From Streptomyces cyanogenus (GTDB lineage Bacteria > Actinomycetota > Actinomycetes > Streptomycetales > Streptomycetaceae): a DNA stretch of 64,000 nucleotides. The position numbers were made by a program, and so were the translations under genes. Each line of letters opens with the position of its first letter. Position 1 is the stretch's first letter. The stretch covers positions 1,302,001 to 1,366,000 of the forward strand of contig NZ_CP071839.1 of NCBI RefSeq assembly GCF_017526105.1, written 5' to 3'. Below are positions 8,273 through 16,739 of the stretch, in pieces. The notes below the pieces were generated by a model. That model saw nothing but the letters and a program-made list of their open reading frames with translations. It searched no databases and was not told where the DNA came from.

Positions 8273-8916
8273 TCAGCGGTTCAGCTCAGAGCCTGTGAAC
8301 AAACCGCTGTCGGCCCGAAGAGGCCGGGTAGTCGAGGAGTTGCTGTCTGGCGACGCGTGCCTGAGAGCGCTGTCGACGCGGTATTCCTCGGAAGGCATCG
8401 AGTCCCATTCGGTATTCGCTCCGTCGCGCGTCACCATGAACAAGGGACGCGACCGGAGGACCTGCCCGACTGGTTGCCCGCGCATCACGATCCCGGAGTC
8501 ATCCGGTCCTGCGTAGCCCTCGGGCGTGTAGCGAAACTGCACGTCCTCTGCCTCGGCGTACGCGATCACGTCGTCTCCAGCTCCGACAGGTCTCTCCCGA
8601 CCAGAGGGAGTCCGTCATACGTGACCTGAGGTCCGTGCACGGCGTCCGCGGCGACGCAGAACAGCCCCACGGCCTGGCTCACACAGGCCGTGACGGCAGG
8701 CGGTGAAGGAGCCACCCCTCGACGGTGGACCACAACCTTCCAAGTCGGCGTGAAGATCGCGTGGTCACGTGCACAATCGCTGACCTCCGTCCGGCCGAGC
8801 ATCTCCGCCGCCTCGACCACTTCGTCGACGGTCGTACCGAACCGGAGCGGTCCGACGCCGACCGCCGGCGAATAGCACCACTCGTCCCGTTCGGCGACTC
8901 CGGTCCTGAACGCCAT
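8273..8916 (-). pseudogene. Hypothetical gene split by a frameshift (two coupled ORFs)
   Basis: Two reading frames abut: 8566-8916 (116 residues from ATG 8916, MAFRTGVAERDEW...) ends LSELETT, and 8273-8569 (98 residues) begins at a GTG overlapping that stop (VIAYAEAEDVQFRY...). One added G in GAGACGACGTGATC would restore LSELEDDVIAYAEAEDV and one protein of about 214 residues. The simplest reading is one gene with a 1-base deletion; a true coupled pair is the alternative. The protein starts with a beta-rich segment (VGVGPLRFGTTVDEVVEAA) common in actinobacterial proteins of unknown function. Base composition is AT-richer than the flanks. Confidence 0.65.
8284..8305 (+). repeat. 22-bp direct repeat, copy 2
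   Basis: Same core (AGAGCCTGTGAAC) as at 7336, 948 bp away and in the same orientation. It overlaps the 3' end of the frameshifted gene on the minus strand. Confidence 0.7.
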
Positions 8917-9105
8917 AGTCGCTCCTCTGGAGACACCCGAGACTTGCCGCCGCCCATCATGCCGATCACCGACCGGCGGACTGCCGGGTGCCGCCGAGCC
9001 CACGCCGGCTCACTCAGCGTGACCCGTCCGGGCGCGGCGAATACGCGACACCTGAACCTGCGAGCTGCCAGTCCCACCCCGAGCACGGCCGTGGAGCTGG
9101 CGTTC

Positions 9106-9125
9106 TGTAACTACTAGTATGTACA
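9106..9125. promoter_or_regulatory. 20-bp palindrome, likely TetR operator
   Basis: TGTAACTACTAGTATGTACA is a near-perfect palindrome: TGTA, two unpaired bases, TACTAGTA, two unpaired bases, TACA (16 of 20 bases paired). It lies 8 bp before the TetR start at 9134 and covers the more upstream ATG at 9119, which argues for the later start. Confidence 0.72.
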
Positions 9126-9133
9126 GTGAGCGC

Positions 9134-9709
9134 ATGAGCACCTCCGACCGACTCATCGAGTCCACCCGCGAGCTGCTGTGGGAACGCGGTTACGTGGGGA
9201 CCAGCCCCAAGGCGATCCTGGAGCGCGCCGGGGCGGGTCAGGGCAGCATGTACCACCACTTCAAGGGCAAGCCGGACCTCGCCCTGGCTGCGATCCGGCG
9301 CACCGCGGACGAACTGCGGGCCACCGCCGAGGCCGTACTCGACGGGCCGGGCACGCCGTACGAGCGCATCGAGGCGTACCTGCTGCGCGAGCGCGATGTG
9401 CTGCGGGGCTGCCCGGTGGGCCGGCTGACCATGGACCCGGACGTCATCGCGAGCGAAGAGCTGCGCGCACCCGTCGACGAGACGATCGCCGCCATCCGCG
9501 AACGGATCGCCGGGATCGTCGAAGAGGGCAAGCGGCAGGGGCAGTTCGCGCCCGGGCTGGACGGCGCGGAGATCGCCGCCGCCGTCCTCGCGACCGTGCA
9601 GGGCGGCTACGTCCTCGCCCGCGCCTCCGGATCGCCCGCCGCCTTCGACGCCGGTGTGCGCGGTCTGCTCTCCCTGCTCGCCCCGCCGGTCCCCGGACAG
9701 GAGAACTGA
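9134..9709 (+). CDS. TetR/AcrR family transcriptional regulator
   Basis: A 191-residue repressor: N-terminal HTH (residues ~5-50, GYVGTSPKAILERAGAGQGSMYHHFKGK) and a TetR ligand-binding C-terminus (GCPVGRLTMDPDVIASEELR...). I prefer ATG 9134 to ATG 9119, because the latter lies inside the predicted operator. It is the first gene of a run with the cupin, DUF4865 and phosphotriesterase-type genes; the cupin starts 5 bp after its stop. It probably represses this operon through the palindrome at 9106-9125. Ligand unknown. Confidence 0.9.
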   Translation: MSTSDRLIESTRELLWERGYVGTSPKAILERAGAGQGSMYHHFKGKPDLALAAIRRTADELRATAEAVLDGPGTPYERIEAYLLRERDVLRGCPVGRLTMDPDVIASEELRAPVDETIAAIRERIAGIVEEGKRQGQFAPGLDGAEIAAAVLATVQGGYVLARASGSPAAFDAGVRGLLSLLAPPVPGQEN

Positions 9710-9714
9710 GTCAC

Positions 9715-10104
9715 GTGCACATCACCCGACAGCGTCCCGACACCTGGCAGGGGCCGGCGGAGTACTTCGCCGGCACGGTCTGGCTGGACGAGATAGCAGC
9801 CCCCGCGGCTCCCTCCCGGCTGCGGATGTTCAGCGTCCACTTCGCCCCGGGCGCACACACGGCCTGGCACCGCCACCCACACGGGCAGGTGCTGCACGTC
9901 CTGGAGGGCGAGGGGCTGGTACAGCGCAGAGGCGGTGCGGTCGAGGAGATCCGCGCGGGCGACACGGTGTGGATCGAACCGGACGAATGGCACTGGCACG
10001 GTGCCTGACCCCGCACCTTCATGACCCACCTGGCGGTCGTCGAGGCCGCCGCGGACGGCACGACGACCGAGTGGCACGCGCACGTGACCGACTACCCCGC
10101 CTGA
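9715..10104 (+). pseudogene. Cupin-domain gene with in-frame TGA stop at codon 98
   Basis: GTG 9715 opens a small cupin whose metal-binding motif is visible (HTAWHRHPHGQVLHV), ending WHWHGA and then TGA at 10006-10008. The same frame then continues, without shift, as PRTFMTHLAVVEAAADG to EWHAHVTDYPA and a second TGA at 10102-10104. Such cupins normally continue with H-G-A-x-P-x-x-x-M-x-H-L, so the stop sits exactly where one residue belongs. The gene is therefore probably a nonsense mutant of a 129-residue protein. The truncated product lacks the last beta strands and part of the metal site. Read-through cannot be excluded. RBS GGACAGGAG overlaps the end of the TetR gene. Confidence 0.75.
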
Positions 10105-10120
10105 GAGGGAACCACAACAC

Positions 10121-10705
10121 ATGCACGCCATGCAGTACGAGTTCACCCTGCCGGCCGACTACGACATGGGCATCGTCCGCTCGCGTGTCGCCCGGGTCGG
10201 GCACCTGCTGGACGACTGGGACGGCCTCGGCATCAAGACCTACGTGATGCGCGAACGCGGGGTGAACGGCTCGCCGGTGAACCAGTACGGGCCGTTCTAC
10301 CTCTGGAACACCGTGCGGGGCATGAACAGCTTCCTGTGGGGCGGGGCCTTCCAGGGGCCCGTCGACGACTTCGGGCGGCCCGCGGTCCGGCAGTGGACCG
10401 GCCTGGCGTTCGAGGAGGGTGCGGCGACCGCCTCCGCGCCGGCGTTCGCCGTCCGGCGGCGCCAACCCGTGCCGGAAGGGGTGCAGTTGGCGTCCTTCAT
10501 GGCCGACGCGGCGGCCGAGACCGGGAGGCTGGCGGCGCAGGACGGTGCGGTGCTGGCGGCGGCCGCCGTGGACACGCGTGCCTGGGAGCTGGTGCACTTC
10601 TCCCTCTGGGCGCACGACGCTCCGAACGCCGACGGGGACGTCTTCGAGGTGCTGTACCTGTCCGCGCCCGGCCGGAGCCGGCTCCCGCCCGGCCGGCAGT
10701 GGTGA
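10121..10705 (+). CDS. DUF4865 family protein
   Basis: A 194-residue protein matching DUF4865: start MQYEFTLPADYDMGIVRSRV, then GPFYLWNTVRGMNSFLWGG. The family is usually found next to cupins and TetR regulators and is of unknown biochemical role. It begins 16 bp after the cupin's outer stop, with GAGAGGGAACC as RBS. Its stop TGA overlaps the GTG start of the next gene (GTGA). Residues 110-194 are typical of the family, and the gene looks intact. Confidence 0.87.
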   Translation: MHAMQYEFTLPADYDMGIVRSRVARVGHLLDDWDGLGIKTYVMRERGVNGSPVNQYGPFYLWNTVRGMNSFLWGGAFQGPVDDFGRPAVRQWTGLAFEEGAATASAPAFAVRRRQPVPEGVQLASFMADAAAETGRLAAQDGAVLAAAAVDTRAWELVHFSLWAHDAPNADGDVFEVLYLSAPGRSRLPPGRQW

Positions 10706-11613
10706 CCCGCGTCCGTACGGTCCTCGGCGACATCCGGCCCGCGGAGCTGGGCGTGTGCGACGCCCACGACCATCTCTTCCTGCGCAGCCCGCGGTTGCCG
10801 GGGCAGGAGCTGGACGACGTCCGCGCCGCGCGGGCCGAGCTGGCGGCGTTCCGCGCGGTGGGCGGGGCAGCCGTCGTGCAGTGGACGCCGTACGGGATGG
10901 GCCGGCGGGCGGCGGACCTGCCGGCGCTGTCCCGGGCGACCGGGGTGGGGATCGTCTGCGCCACCGGACTGCACCAAGCGGCGCACTACGACGCCGAGTC
11001 GCTCGCCCAGCTGCGGGGCGGACGGCTCGCCGGGCTGTTCGTCTCGGAACTCACCGAGGGCATCCGTACGACCGGGGTCAGGGCCGGTCTGATCAAGGTG
11101 GCCGGCGGTTTCCACGGGCTCGACGCGCACGCCCGCTGGACGATGGCGGCGGCGGCCGAGGCGCACCACGCCACCGGCGCGCCCGTCGCCGTGCACCTGG
11201 AGCTGGGCACCGGCGCACTGGACGTACTCGACCTGCTGTGCGGCGAGTTGGGCGTGCCCGGTGACCGGGTGGTCCTGGGGCACCTGAACCGCTTCCCCGA
11301 CCCGGTGCTGCACCGGCAGGCCGCCGCATCGGGATGCTGGCTGGCCTTCGACGGGCCGTCCCGCGCCCACCACGCCACCGACTGGCGGATGCCGGAGGCG
11401 GTACGGGCCCTGGCCGAGGCGGGGTTCGGGGACCGGCTGCTGCTCGGCGGGGACACGGTGGTCGCCGGTGCCCGCTCGGTCGCCGGCGGGCCCGGATTGC
11501 CGTACCTGCTGCGCCGGGTGCGGCAGCGGCTGGCGGAGGCGGTCGGCGCCGAGCTGGTGGAACGCATGCTCGGGGAGCATCCGGGGCGGGCGTTCGGGGT
11601 GGGCTGGAGGTGA
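10702..11613 (+). CDS. Phosphotriesterase-family metal hydrolase
   Basis: A 303-residue amidohydrolase-superfamily protein. The binuclear metal ligands can be read in order: the HxH of CDAHDHLFL, the carbamylated Lys in GLIKVAGG, His in AVHLELG, His in VVLGHLNRF, and Asp in LLLGGDTVV. Family members hydrolyse lactones, phosphotriesters or related esters; the substrate here is unknown. GTG 10702 overlaps the DUF4865 stop by 4 bp, so the two are translationally coupled and belong to the TetR-led operon. All catalytic residues are present, unlike the broken cupin upstream. Confidence 0.85.
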   Translation: MTRVRTVLGDIRPAELGVCDAHDHLFLRSPRLPGQELDDVRAARAELAAFRAVGGAAVVQWTPYGMGRRAADLPALSRATGVGIVCATGLHQAAHYDAESLAQLRGGRLAGLFVSELTEGIRTTGVRAGLIKVAGGFHGLDAHARWTMAAAAEAHHATGAPVAVHLELGTGALDVLDLLCGELGVPGDRVVLGHLNRFPDPVLHRQAAASGCWLAFDGPSRAHHATDWRMPEAVRALAEAGFGDRLLLGGDTVVAGARSVAGGPGLPYLLRRVRQRLAEAVGAELVERMLGEHPGRAFGVGWR

Positions 11614-11674
11614 GCGCGGCCCGGCCGGGAAATGCGGATGATCGGTACCGGTCGGGCCCCCTGACCTGACCGGC

Positions 11675-12722
11675 ATGACCACACCCGCGTATCCGCCCAA
11701 GCCCGAGCCGGGCGACCGCGTGGCGATCCTCTCGCCCGGGTCCGGGCTGCCGGGGCTCCTGCCGCTCCCCCACGGACTGGGGCTCAGGCGACTGCGCGAG
11801 GATTTCGGCCTGGTACCGGTGGAATACCCCACCACCCGCACCATGGGCGCGACCCCACAGGAGCGCGCCGCCGACATCCACGCCGCGTTCGCCGACCCGA
11901 CGATCAAGGCGGTGATGGCCAGCATCGGCGGTGAGGACCAGATCACCGTGCTGCCCCATCTCGACCGGGAGCTGATCCGCGCGCACCCCAAGCCGTTCTT
12001 CGGCTTCAGCGACAACACCAATGTGCTGCTGTTCCTGCGCAACCTGGGCATCGTCGGCTACCACGGCGCCTGCGTGATGACCGAGCTGGGGCGCCCGGAC
12101 GCGGTGCACCCGATGACCGCCGACTCGCTGCGCGCGGGCCTGTTCACGTCGGGTCCGTACGAACTGCGCCCGGCCGAGCGCTACCGCGACAGCGACCGCG
12201 ACTGGGCCGACCCGGCCACGTTCGACGCCGAACCCGACTCCCAGCCGGCCGACGGCTGGATCTGGCACCGGCCCGACCGGCGCGTCGAGGGGCGCGCGCC
12301 TGGGGCGGGAACCTGGAGATCCTCTCGTGGCTGCTGATGGCCGACCGCGAGACCGAACGCGATCCCGCGGCCTACGACGGCAGCGTGCTGTTCCTGGAGA
12401 CCTCGGAGGAGCTGCCGAGTGCGGCCGAGGTCTTCCGGATCCTGCGCAACATGGGGGAACGGGGCCTGCTGGAGCACTTCCCGGCCTGCTGATGGGGCGG
12501 GCCAGGGCCTGGTCCTTCGAGCGGCCGAACGACGCGGACGCCAAGCGGCGTTATGTCGTCGAGCAGCGGGAGGCGGTGCTTCGTGCGCTGGCGGTGCATG
12601 CCCCGCACACCATGGCCGTCTTCGACGTGGACTTCGGTCACACCGATCCGCAACTCGTGATCCCGTACGGCGGACAGGTCGTCGTGGACGGCCCGGCACG
12701 GCGGATCACGGTGACGTACTGA
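11675..12722 (+). pseudogene. LD-carboxypeptidase / MccF-like S66 peptidase gene with two frameshifts
   Basis: Starts well (MTTPAYPPKPEPGDRVAILS; nucleophile Ser in FFGFSDNTN). The frame breaks near 12295, where CGCGCGCC carries two extra bases, probably one GC unit. The true sequence resumes in another frame at 12301 (WGGNLEILSWLLMADRETE... to LLEHFPA). Near 12488 it loses one base (GGCCTGCTG for GGCCCTGCTG) and continues in a third frame as LLMGRARAWSFERPNDADAK to the stop at 12720. Assembled, all S66 segments are present (~348 residues). Two independent indels make a pseudogene likely; assembly error is the alternative. The family cleaves LD-peptides of peptidoglycan or inactivates microcin C-type compounds. 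Confidence 0.78.
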
Positions 12723-12744
12723 CGGCCCGGCGCGCTGCGGACCG

Positions 12745-13998
12745 CTAGTCCCGCTCGCTTCCGGCCAGCGCCCCCAGCGGATCGTCCAGCACCGGCTGCC
12801 AGGCCAGTTCGGCCGCGCCGACCAGGCTGTTGTGGTCCAGGGTGCACGGCAGGATGGGGACGCCGCCGCTCTGGCCCCACAGGCTGCGGTCGGCGACCAC
12901 CGCCCGCAGCCGGGCCGGGTCCGCGTCCAGCAGGGTGCGGTGCAGGCCGCCGAGGATGATGCGGTCGGGGTTGAGGATGTTGACCAGGCCGGCCAGGCCG
13001 AGGCCGAGGCGGTCGATGAGGGCTTCGGCGGCCGTGCGGACGGCCGGGTCGTCGTACTGGGTGCGCACCAGGTCGTTGGCCTGCTGGAGCAGCGACACCT
13101 CGGGGCCGGGCTCGCGGCCCGCCTCCACGAGCAGCGCCAGCGGGTCGGCCTCGACGTCCAGGCAGCCGCGGCTGCCACAGTGGCAGGGGCGGCCCTCCGG
13201 GTTGACGGTGAGGTGACCGACCTCCAGCGCGAGCCCCGAACTGCCGGTGTGCAGGCGGCCGTCCAGGACGAGCGCGCCGCCGACCCCCCGGTGCCCGGTG
13301 GCCACGCACAGCAGGTCGCGCGCGCCCCGCCCGGCCCCGTGGCGGTGTTCGGCGAGCGCGGCGAGGTTGACGTCGTTGCCCGCGAACGCGGGTCCGTCGA
13401 TGCCGGCGGCGCGCACGCACTCCGCGAAGATCTCGCGCACGGGGGCACCGACGGGCCAGGCCAGGTGCAGCGGGTTGAGCGCCAGGCCGGCGGGTTCGGC
13501 GACGGCGGACGGCACGGCGAGTCCGGCGCCGACACAGCGCCGGCCGGTGGCGCGCAGCAGTCCGGCACCCGCCTCGACCACGGAGCCGAGCACCTTCGCC
13601 GGGTCGGCCTCGACGGTCTCGCAGCCGGGCGCGGTCGCCACGATCCGCCCGCCGAGGCCGACCAGCGCGGCCCGGAAGCCGTCGGCGTGGATCTGCGCCG
13701 CGAGGGCGACGGGCCCGTCCTCGGCGACCTGGAGCCGGTGCGAGGGGCGTCCCTGGGAGCCGGCCGCCGCGCCGGGCCGGGCGTCCACCCGGATCAGGCC
13801 CAGCGCCTCCAGCTCGGCGGCCACCGCACCGGCTGTCGCCCGGGTGACGCCGAGTTCGGCGGTGAGCACGGCCCGGGTCGGCGCCCGTCCGGTGTGCACC
13901 AGCTCCAGCGCGGGCCCGAGCGCGCCGCGCCCCCGGTCCAGCCGAGCCCTTGAGGTGGTCCTCTCCCCCGCTGTCCGGGGATCCGCCTTGCCGCTCAT
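12745..13998 (-). CDS. ROK family transcriptional regulator
   Basis: A 417-residue ROK protein with an N-terminal winged HTH (about residues 28-75, RAVLTAELGVTRATAGAVAAELEALG) and a C-terminal ROK sugar-kinase-like domain. The ROK zinc motif is PCHCGSRGCLD (consensus CxCGxxGCxE, here ending in Asp). No kinase activity need be assumed; regulators of this type sense sugars or sugar phosphates. The stop lies 24 bp from the end of the convergent S66 pseudogene. Upstream, 13999-14600, is a repeat-bearing non-coding stretch. Confidence 0.88.
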   Translation of the reverse strand: MSGKADPRTAGERTTSRARLDRGRGALGPALELVHTGRAPTRAVLTAELGVTRATAGAVAAELEALGLIRVDARPGAAAGSQGRPSHRLQVAEDGPVALAAQIHADGFRAALVGLGGRIVATAPGCETVEADPAKVLGSVVEAGAGLLRATGRRCVGAGLAVPSAVAEPAGLALNPLHLAWPVGAPVREIFAECVRAAGIDGPAFAGNDVNLAALAEHRHGAGRGARDLLCVATGHRGVGGALVLDGRLHTGSSGLALEVGHLTVNPEGRPCHCGSRGCLDVEADPLALLVEAGREPGPEVSLLQQANDLVRTQYDDPAVRTAAEALIDRLGLGLAGLVNILNPDRIILGGLHRTLLDADPARLRAVVADRSLWGQSGGVPILPCTLDHNSLVGAAELAWQPVLDDPLGALAGSERD

Positions 13999-14600
13999 GA
14001 GGGCGAGTCTCCCATGATCCGCACCCGGTGTGGCCTGCGGCGCCGACTACAGGCCCACGGACCCGCCCGGTGATGTCGAGCCGGCCGGCCAGGCCCAGCC
14101 CGAACGCCCTCCGTCCGCGCGAGCGCGGGGCACGCCGAGCGCGCCGGTCACCGTGCGGCGGCTCGGCCCGCCGAGCCGGTCCGGGTAGGGCTTCACCGGG
14201 CTGCCGTCGCCGACGACGACAGTGCCGGGTGAAGGCGTACGGGCACCGATCCCCGCCCGGGCGGACCTGCCGGGCGGCCGCGGTGCCGACGCCCGGGGTG
14301 CGGACAGCGGGCGCCCGACGAGCGGCCGCGCTCTCACCCGCAGGGGTATCAGCAGGCGCGGAGCAGGGCGTGCTGCCGTCCGCCGTCCAGCCGGTACCGT
14401 ACGCAGCCCGACCAGCGGCCACACCCTCACCGGCAGGGGTATCAGCAGGCAGGGCGTGCTGCCGTCCGCCGTCCAGCCGGTCCGGGACGTGCACGGCGCC
14501 CGGTGCGACCTCCGCGCGCTCCCGGCCGAACGGCTCGTCCTCCATGCCCCCATCCCGCTCCACGGCCTCTGATCTGCGGTTCCGCTAGCCTGGACGCACG
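13999..14600. other. Non-coding stretch between the ROK regulator and the methyltransferase gene
   Basis: No convincing gene is seen on either strand over 600 bp; long open frames here are high-GC artefacts. It holds the imperfect direct repeat at 14314-14481 and presumably the divergent promoters of both flanking genes. Confidence 0.55.
14314..14481. repeat. Imperfect tandem repeat, two copies (~82 and ~75 bp)
   Basis: Copy 1 (14314-14395) and copy 2 (14407-14481) share blocks such as CAGGGGTATCAGCAGGC and GGGCGTGCTGCCGTCC. Copy 2 lacks a short GCGGAGC-type insert. Not coding by any sensible frame. Confidence 0.75.
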
Positions 14601-15746
14601 ATGAGCGACCGTATGACGACACCGTGGGGCGAGGTCGAGCTGACCCGCTTCCCCGATGACCCCCGCGACCGGCTGCGCGCCTGGGACGCCTCCGACGCGT
14701 ACCTGCTGCGCCACCTGGACGAGGAGAAGGTCCCGCTGACGGGCACGGTCGTGGTGGTCGGGGACCGCTGGGGCGCACTGGTCACCGCGCTGGCGGAGCA
14801 CCGCCCGGTGCAGATCACCGACTCCTTCCTCGGCCAGGAGGCGACCCGGGCGAACCTGGCGCGGGCCGGTGTGGAGCCGGGTGCGGTGCGCCTGCTCACC
14901 ACGCAGGACCCGCCGCCCGAGCGGGTGGACGTGCTGCTGGTGCGCGTGCCGAAGAGCCTGGCGCTGCTGGAGGACCAGTTGCTGCGGCTGGCGCCCGCCG
15001 TGCACGCGGACACGGTCGTGGTCGGCACCGGCATGGTGAAGGAGATCCACACCTCGACCCTCCAGCTGTTCGAGCGGATCCTCGGGCCGACCCGGACCTC
15101 GCTGGCCCGGCAGAAGGCCCGGCTGATCTTCTGCACCCCCGACCCGGTGCTGGAACGGCCCGCGAACCCGTGGCCGTACAGCTACGCCCTGCCGGACGGC
15201 GTCGGCGCCGTGTCGGGGCGCACGGTGGTCAATCACGCGGGCGTGTTCTGCGCCGAGCGGCTGGACATCGGCACCCGCTTCTTCCTCCAGCACCTGCCCG
15301 GCCCCGGCGCCGGGCGCGTGGTGGACCTCGGCTGCGGCAACGGCGTGGTCGGCACGGCGGTGGCGCTGGCCGATCCGGCGGCCGAGGTGCTGTTCGTGGA
15401 CGAGTCGTTCCAGGCGGTGGCCTCGGCCGAGGCGACGTACAAGGCGAACGGGGTGCCGGGGCACGCCGAGTTCCGGGTCGGGGACGGGCTGGCCGGGGTG
15501 GCGCCCGGCAGTGTGGACCTGGTGCTGAACAACCCGCCGTTCCACTCCCACCAGGCGACCACGGACGCCACGGCGTGGCGGATGTTCACCGGGGCGAAGC
15601 GCGCGCTGCGGCCGGGCGGCGAACTGTGGGTGATCGGCAACCGTCACCTCGGCTATCACGTGAAGCTGAGGCGCTTGTTCGGGAACAGCGAACTCGTGGC
15701 GTCGGACCCGAAGTTCGTGGTGTTGAGAGCGGTCAAGAAGGACTAG
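14601..15746 (+). CDS. Class I SAM-dependent methyltransferase, RlmG/RsmC-like
   Basis: A 381-residue, two-domain protein. The N-terminal half is a degenerate methyltransferase fold; the C-terminal half carries motif I (VVDLGCGNGVVGTAVA) and the catalytic NPPF motif (LVLNNPPFHSHQ). This NNPPF signature plus the length fits the RlmG/RsmC group, which methylates N2 of guanine in 23S or 16S rRNA. Which rRNA position is modified cannot be read from the sequence. ATG 14601 opens MSDRMTTPWGEVELTRFP. Monocistronic. Confidence 0.85.
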   Translation: MSDRMTTPWGEVELTRFPDDPRDRLRAWDASDAYLLRHLDEEKVPLTGTVVVVGDRWGALVTALAEHRPVQITDSFLGQEATRANLARAGVEPGAVRLLTTQDPPPERVDVLLVRVPKSLALLEDQLLRLAPAVHADTVVVGTGMVKEIHTSTLQLFERILGPTRTSLARQKARLIFCTPDPVLERPANPWPYSYALPDGVGAVSGRTVVNHAGVFCAERLDIGTRFFLQHLPGPGAGRVVDLGCGNGVVGTAVALADPAAEVLFVDESFQAVASAEATYKANGVPGHAEFRVGDGLAGVAPGSVDLVLNNPPFHSHQATTDATAWRMFTGAKRALRPGGELWVIGNRHLGYHVKLRRLFGNSELVASDPKFVVLRAVKKD

Positions 15747-15833
15747 GCGCTCCGCACCGGCCGTCTGCGGCGCCGTCGGGACAGGCCGCGCCCACACAGC
15801 CGCCGCCGCAGGTCAGCCACGCCCCGCCCGTCC

Positions 15834-16706
15834 TCACGGCACCGGTCGGTCCCCCGTCCGGGACAGCACCCCGATGATGCGCCGCACCTCCGAAGCCATC
15901 GCCTCCCGCCCCACGCTGAGGTACTGGCGCGAGTCGACGGCCTCGGGGCGGGCGGCGAGGAACTCCCTGATCGCACCGGTCATGGCGGCATTGAGCGCCG
16001 TGCCGACGTTGACCTTGGTGATGCCGCCGCCGACGGCCGCGACGAGTCCGTCGTCCGGCACCCCGGAGGAGCCGTGCAGGACGAGCGGCACGGGCAGCGC
16101 GGCGGACAGCCGCTTCAGCAGGCCGAGGTCGAGCACGGCGGTGCGGGTGGTCATGGCGTGCACACTGCCGACGGCGACGGCCAGGGCGTCGACGCCGGTG
16201 CCGGCCACGAAGTCCCGTGCCCTGACCGGGTCGGTGCGGGCGCCGGGCGCGTGCGCGTCCAGCGGGGGCCGGCCGTCCTTGCCTCCGATCTCCCCCAGCT
16301 CGGCCTCGATCCAGAGCCCCTGGGCGTGTGCCCAGTCGGCGGCGGCGCGGGTCGCGGCGAGATTGCCGGCGTACGGCAGGCGGGCCGCGTCGTACATGAC
16401 GGAGCTGAACCCGGCGTCGGGCGCCTGGCGCAGCAGGTCGTCGCTCTGCACGTGGTCCAGGTGCAACGCGACGGGTACGGCGGCCCGTTCGGCGGCTGCG
16501 ACGGCGGCGCGGGCCAGCGGAAGCAGCCGTCCGTAGCGGAACTTGACGGCGTTCTCGCTGACTTGGAGGACCACGGGGGAACCGGCGGTCTCGGCGCCGG
16601 CGACGACGGCCTCGATGTGTTCCAGGGTGATGACGTTGAACGCGGCGACGGCGGACCGGGCGGCGGCGGCCCGGGTGATCAGTTCGCCGGTGGACGCGAG
16701 GGGCAC
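15834..16706 (-). CDS. Class II fructose/tagatose-bisphosphate aldolase family protein
   Basis: A 290-residue class II aldolase (GatY/FbaA type). It shows AAFNVITLEHIEAV, the zinc site HLDHVQS with the catalytic Asp, ELGEIGGKDG, AVGSVHAM and LHGSSGVPDD. These enzymes cleave fructose-1,6- or tagatose-1,6-bisphosphate. GTG 16706. It lies 33 bp downstream of the SIS-domain gene on the same strand, opposite a DeoR regulator. That layout resembles galactosamine/tagatose (aga/gat) pathways, suggesting an amino-sugar or ketose-phosphate route rather than glycolysis. Confidence 0.88.
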   Translation of the reverse strand: MPLASTGELITRAAAARSAVAAFNVITLEHIEAVVAGAETAGSPVVLQVSENAVKFRYGRLLPLARAAVAAAERAAVPVALHLDHVQSDDLLRQAPDAGFSSVMYDAARLPYAGNLAATRAAADWAHAQGLWIEAELGEIGGKDGRPPLDAHAPGARTDPVRARDFVAGTGVDALAVAVGSVHAMTTRTAVLDLGLLKRLSAALPVPLVLHGSSGVPDDGLVAAVGGGITKVNVGTALNAAMTGAIREFLAARPEAVDSRQYLSVGREAMASEVRRIIGVLSRTGDRPVP

Positions 16707-16739
16707 GTGAGGTGTCCTTCCGGGACGGGGCCGGCGGGT

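Noticed and set aside
9119..9133. Upstream ATG (9119) as the TetR start
   Set aside because: It lies inside the operator palindrome 9106-9125; ATG 9134 fits the TetR N-terminus better.
14047..14600. Long minus-strand frame through the tandem repeat
   Set aside because: Repeats of Thr/Ala/Pro/Gly without conserved features; no start with RBS. The spacer reads as non-coding.
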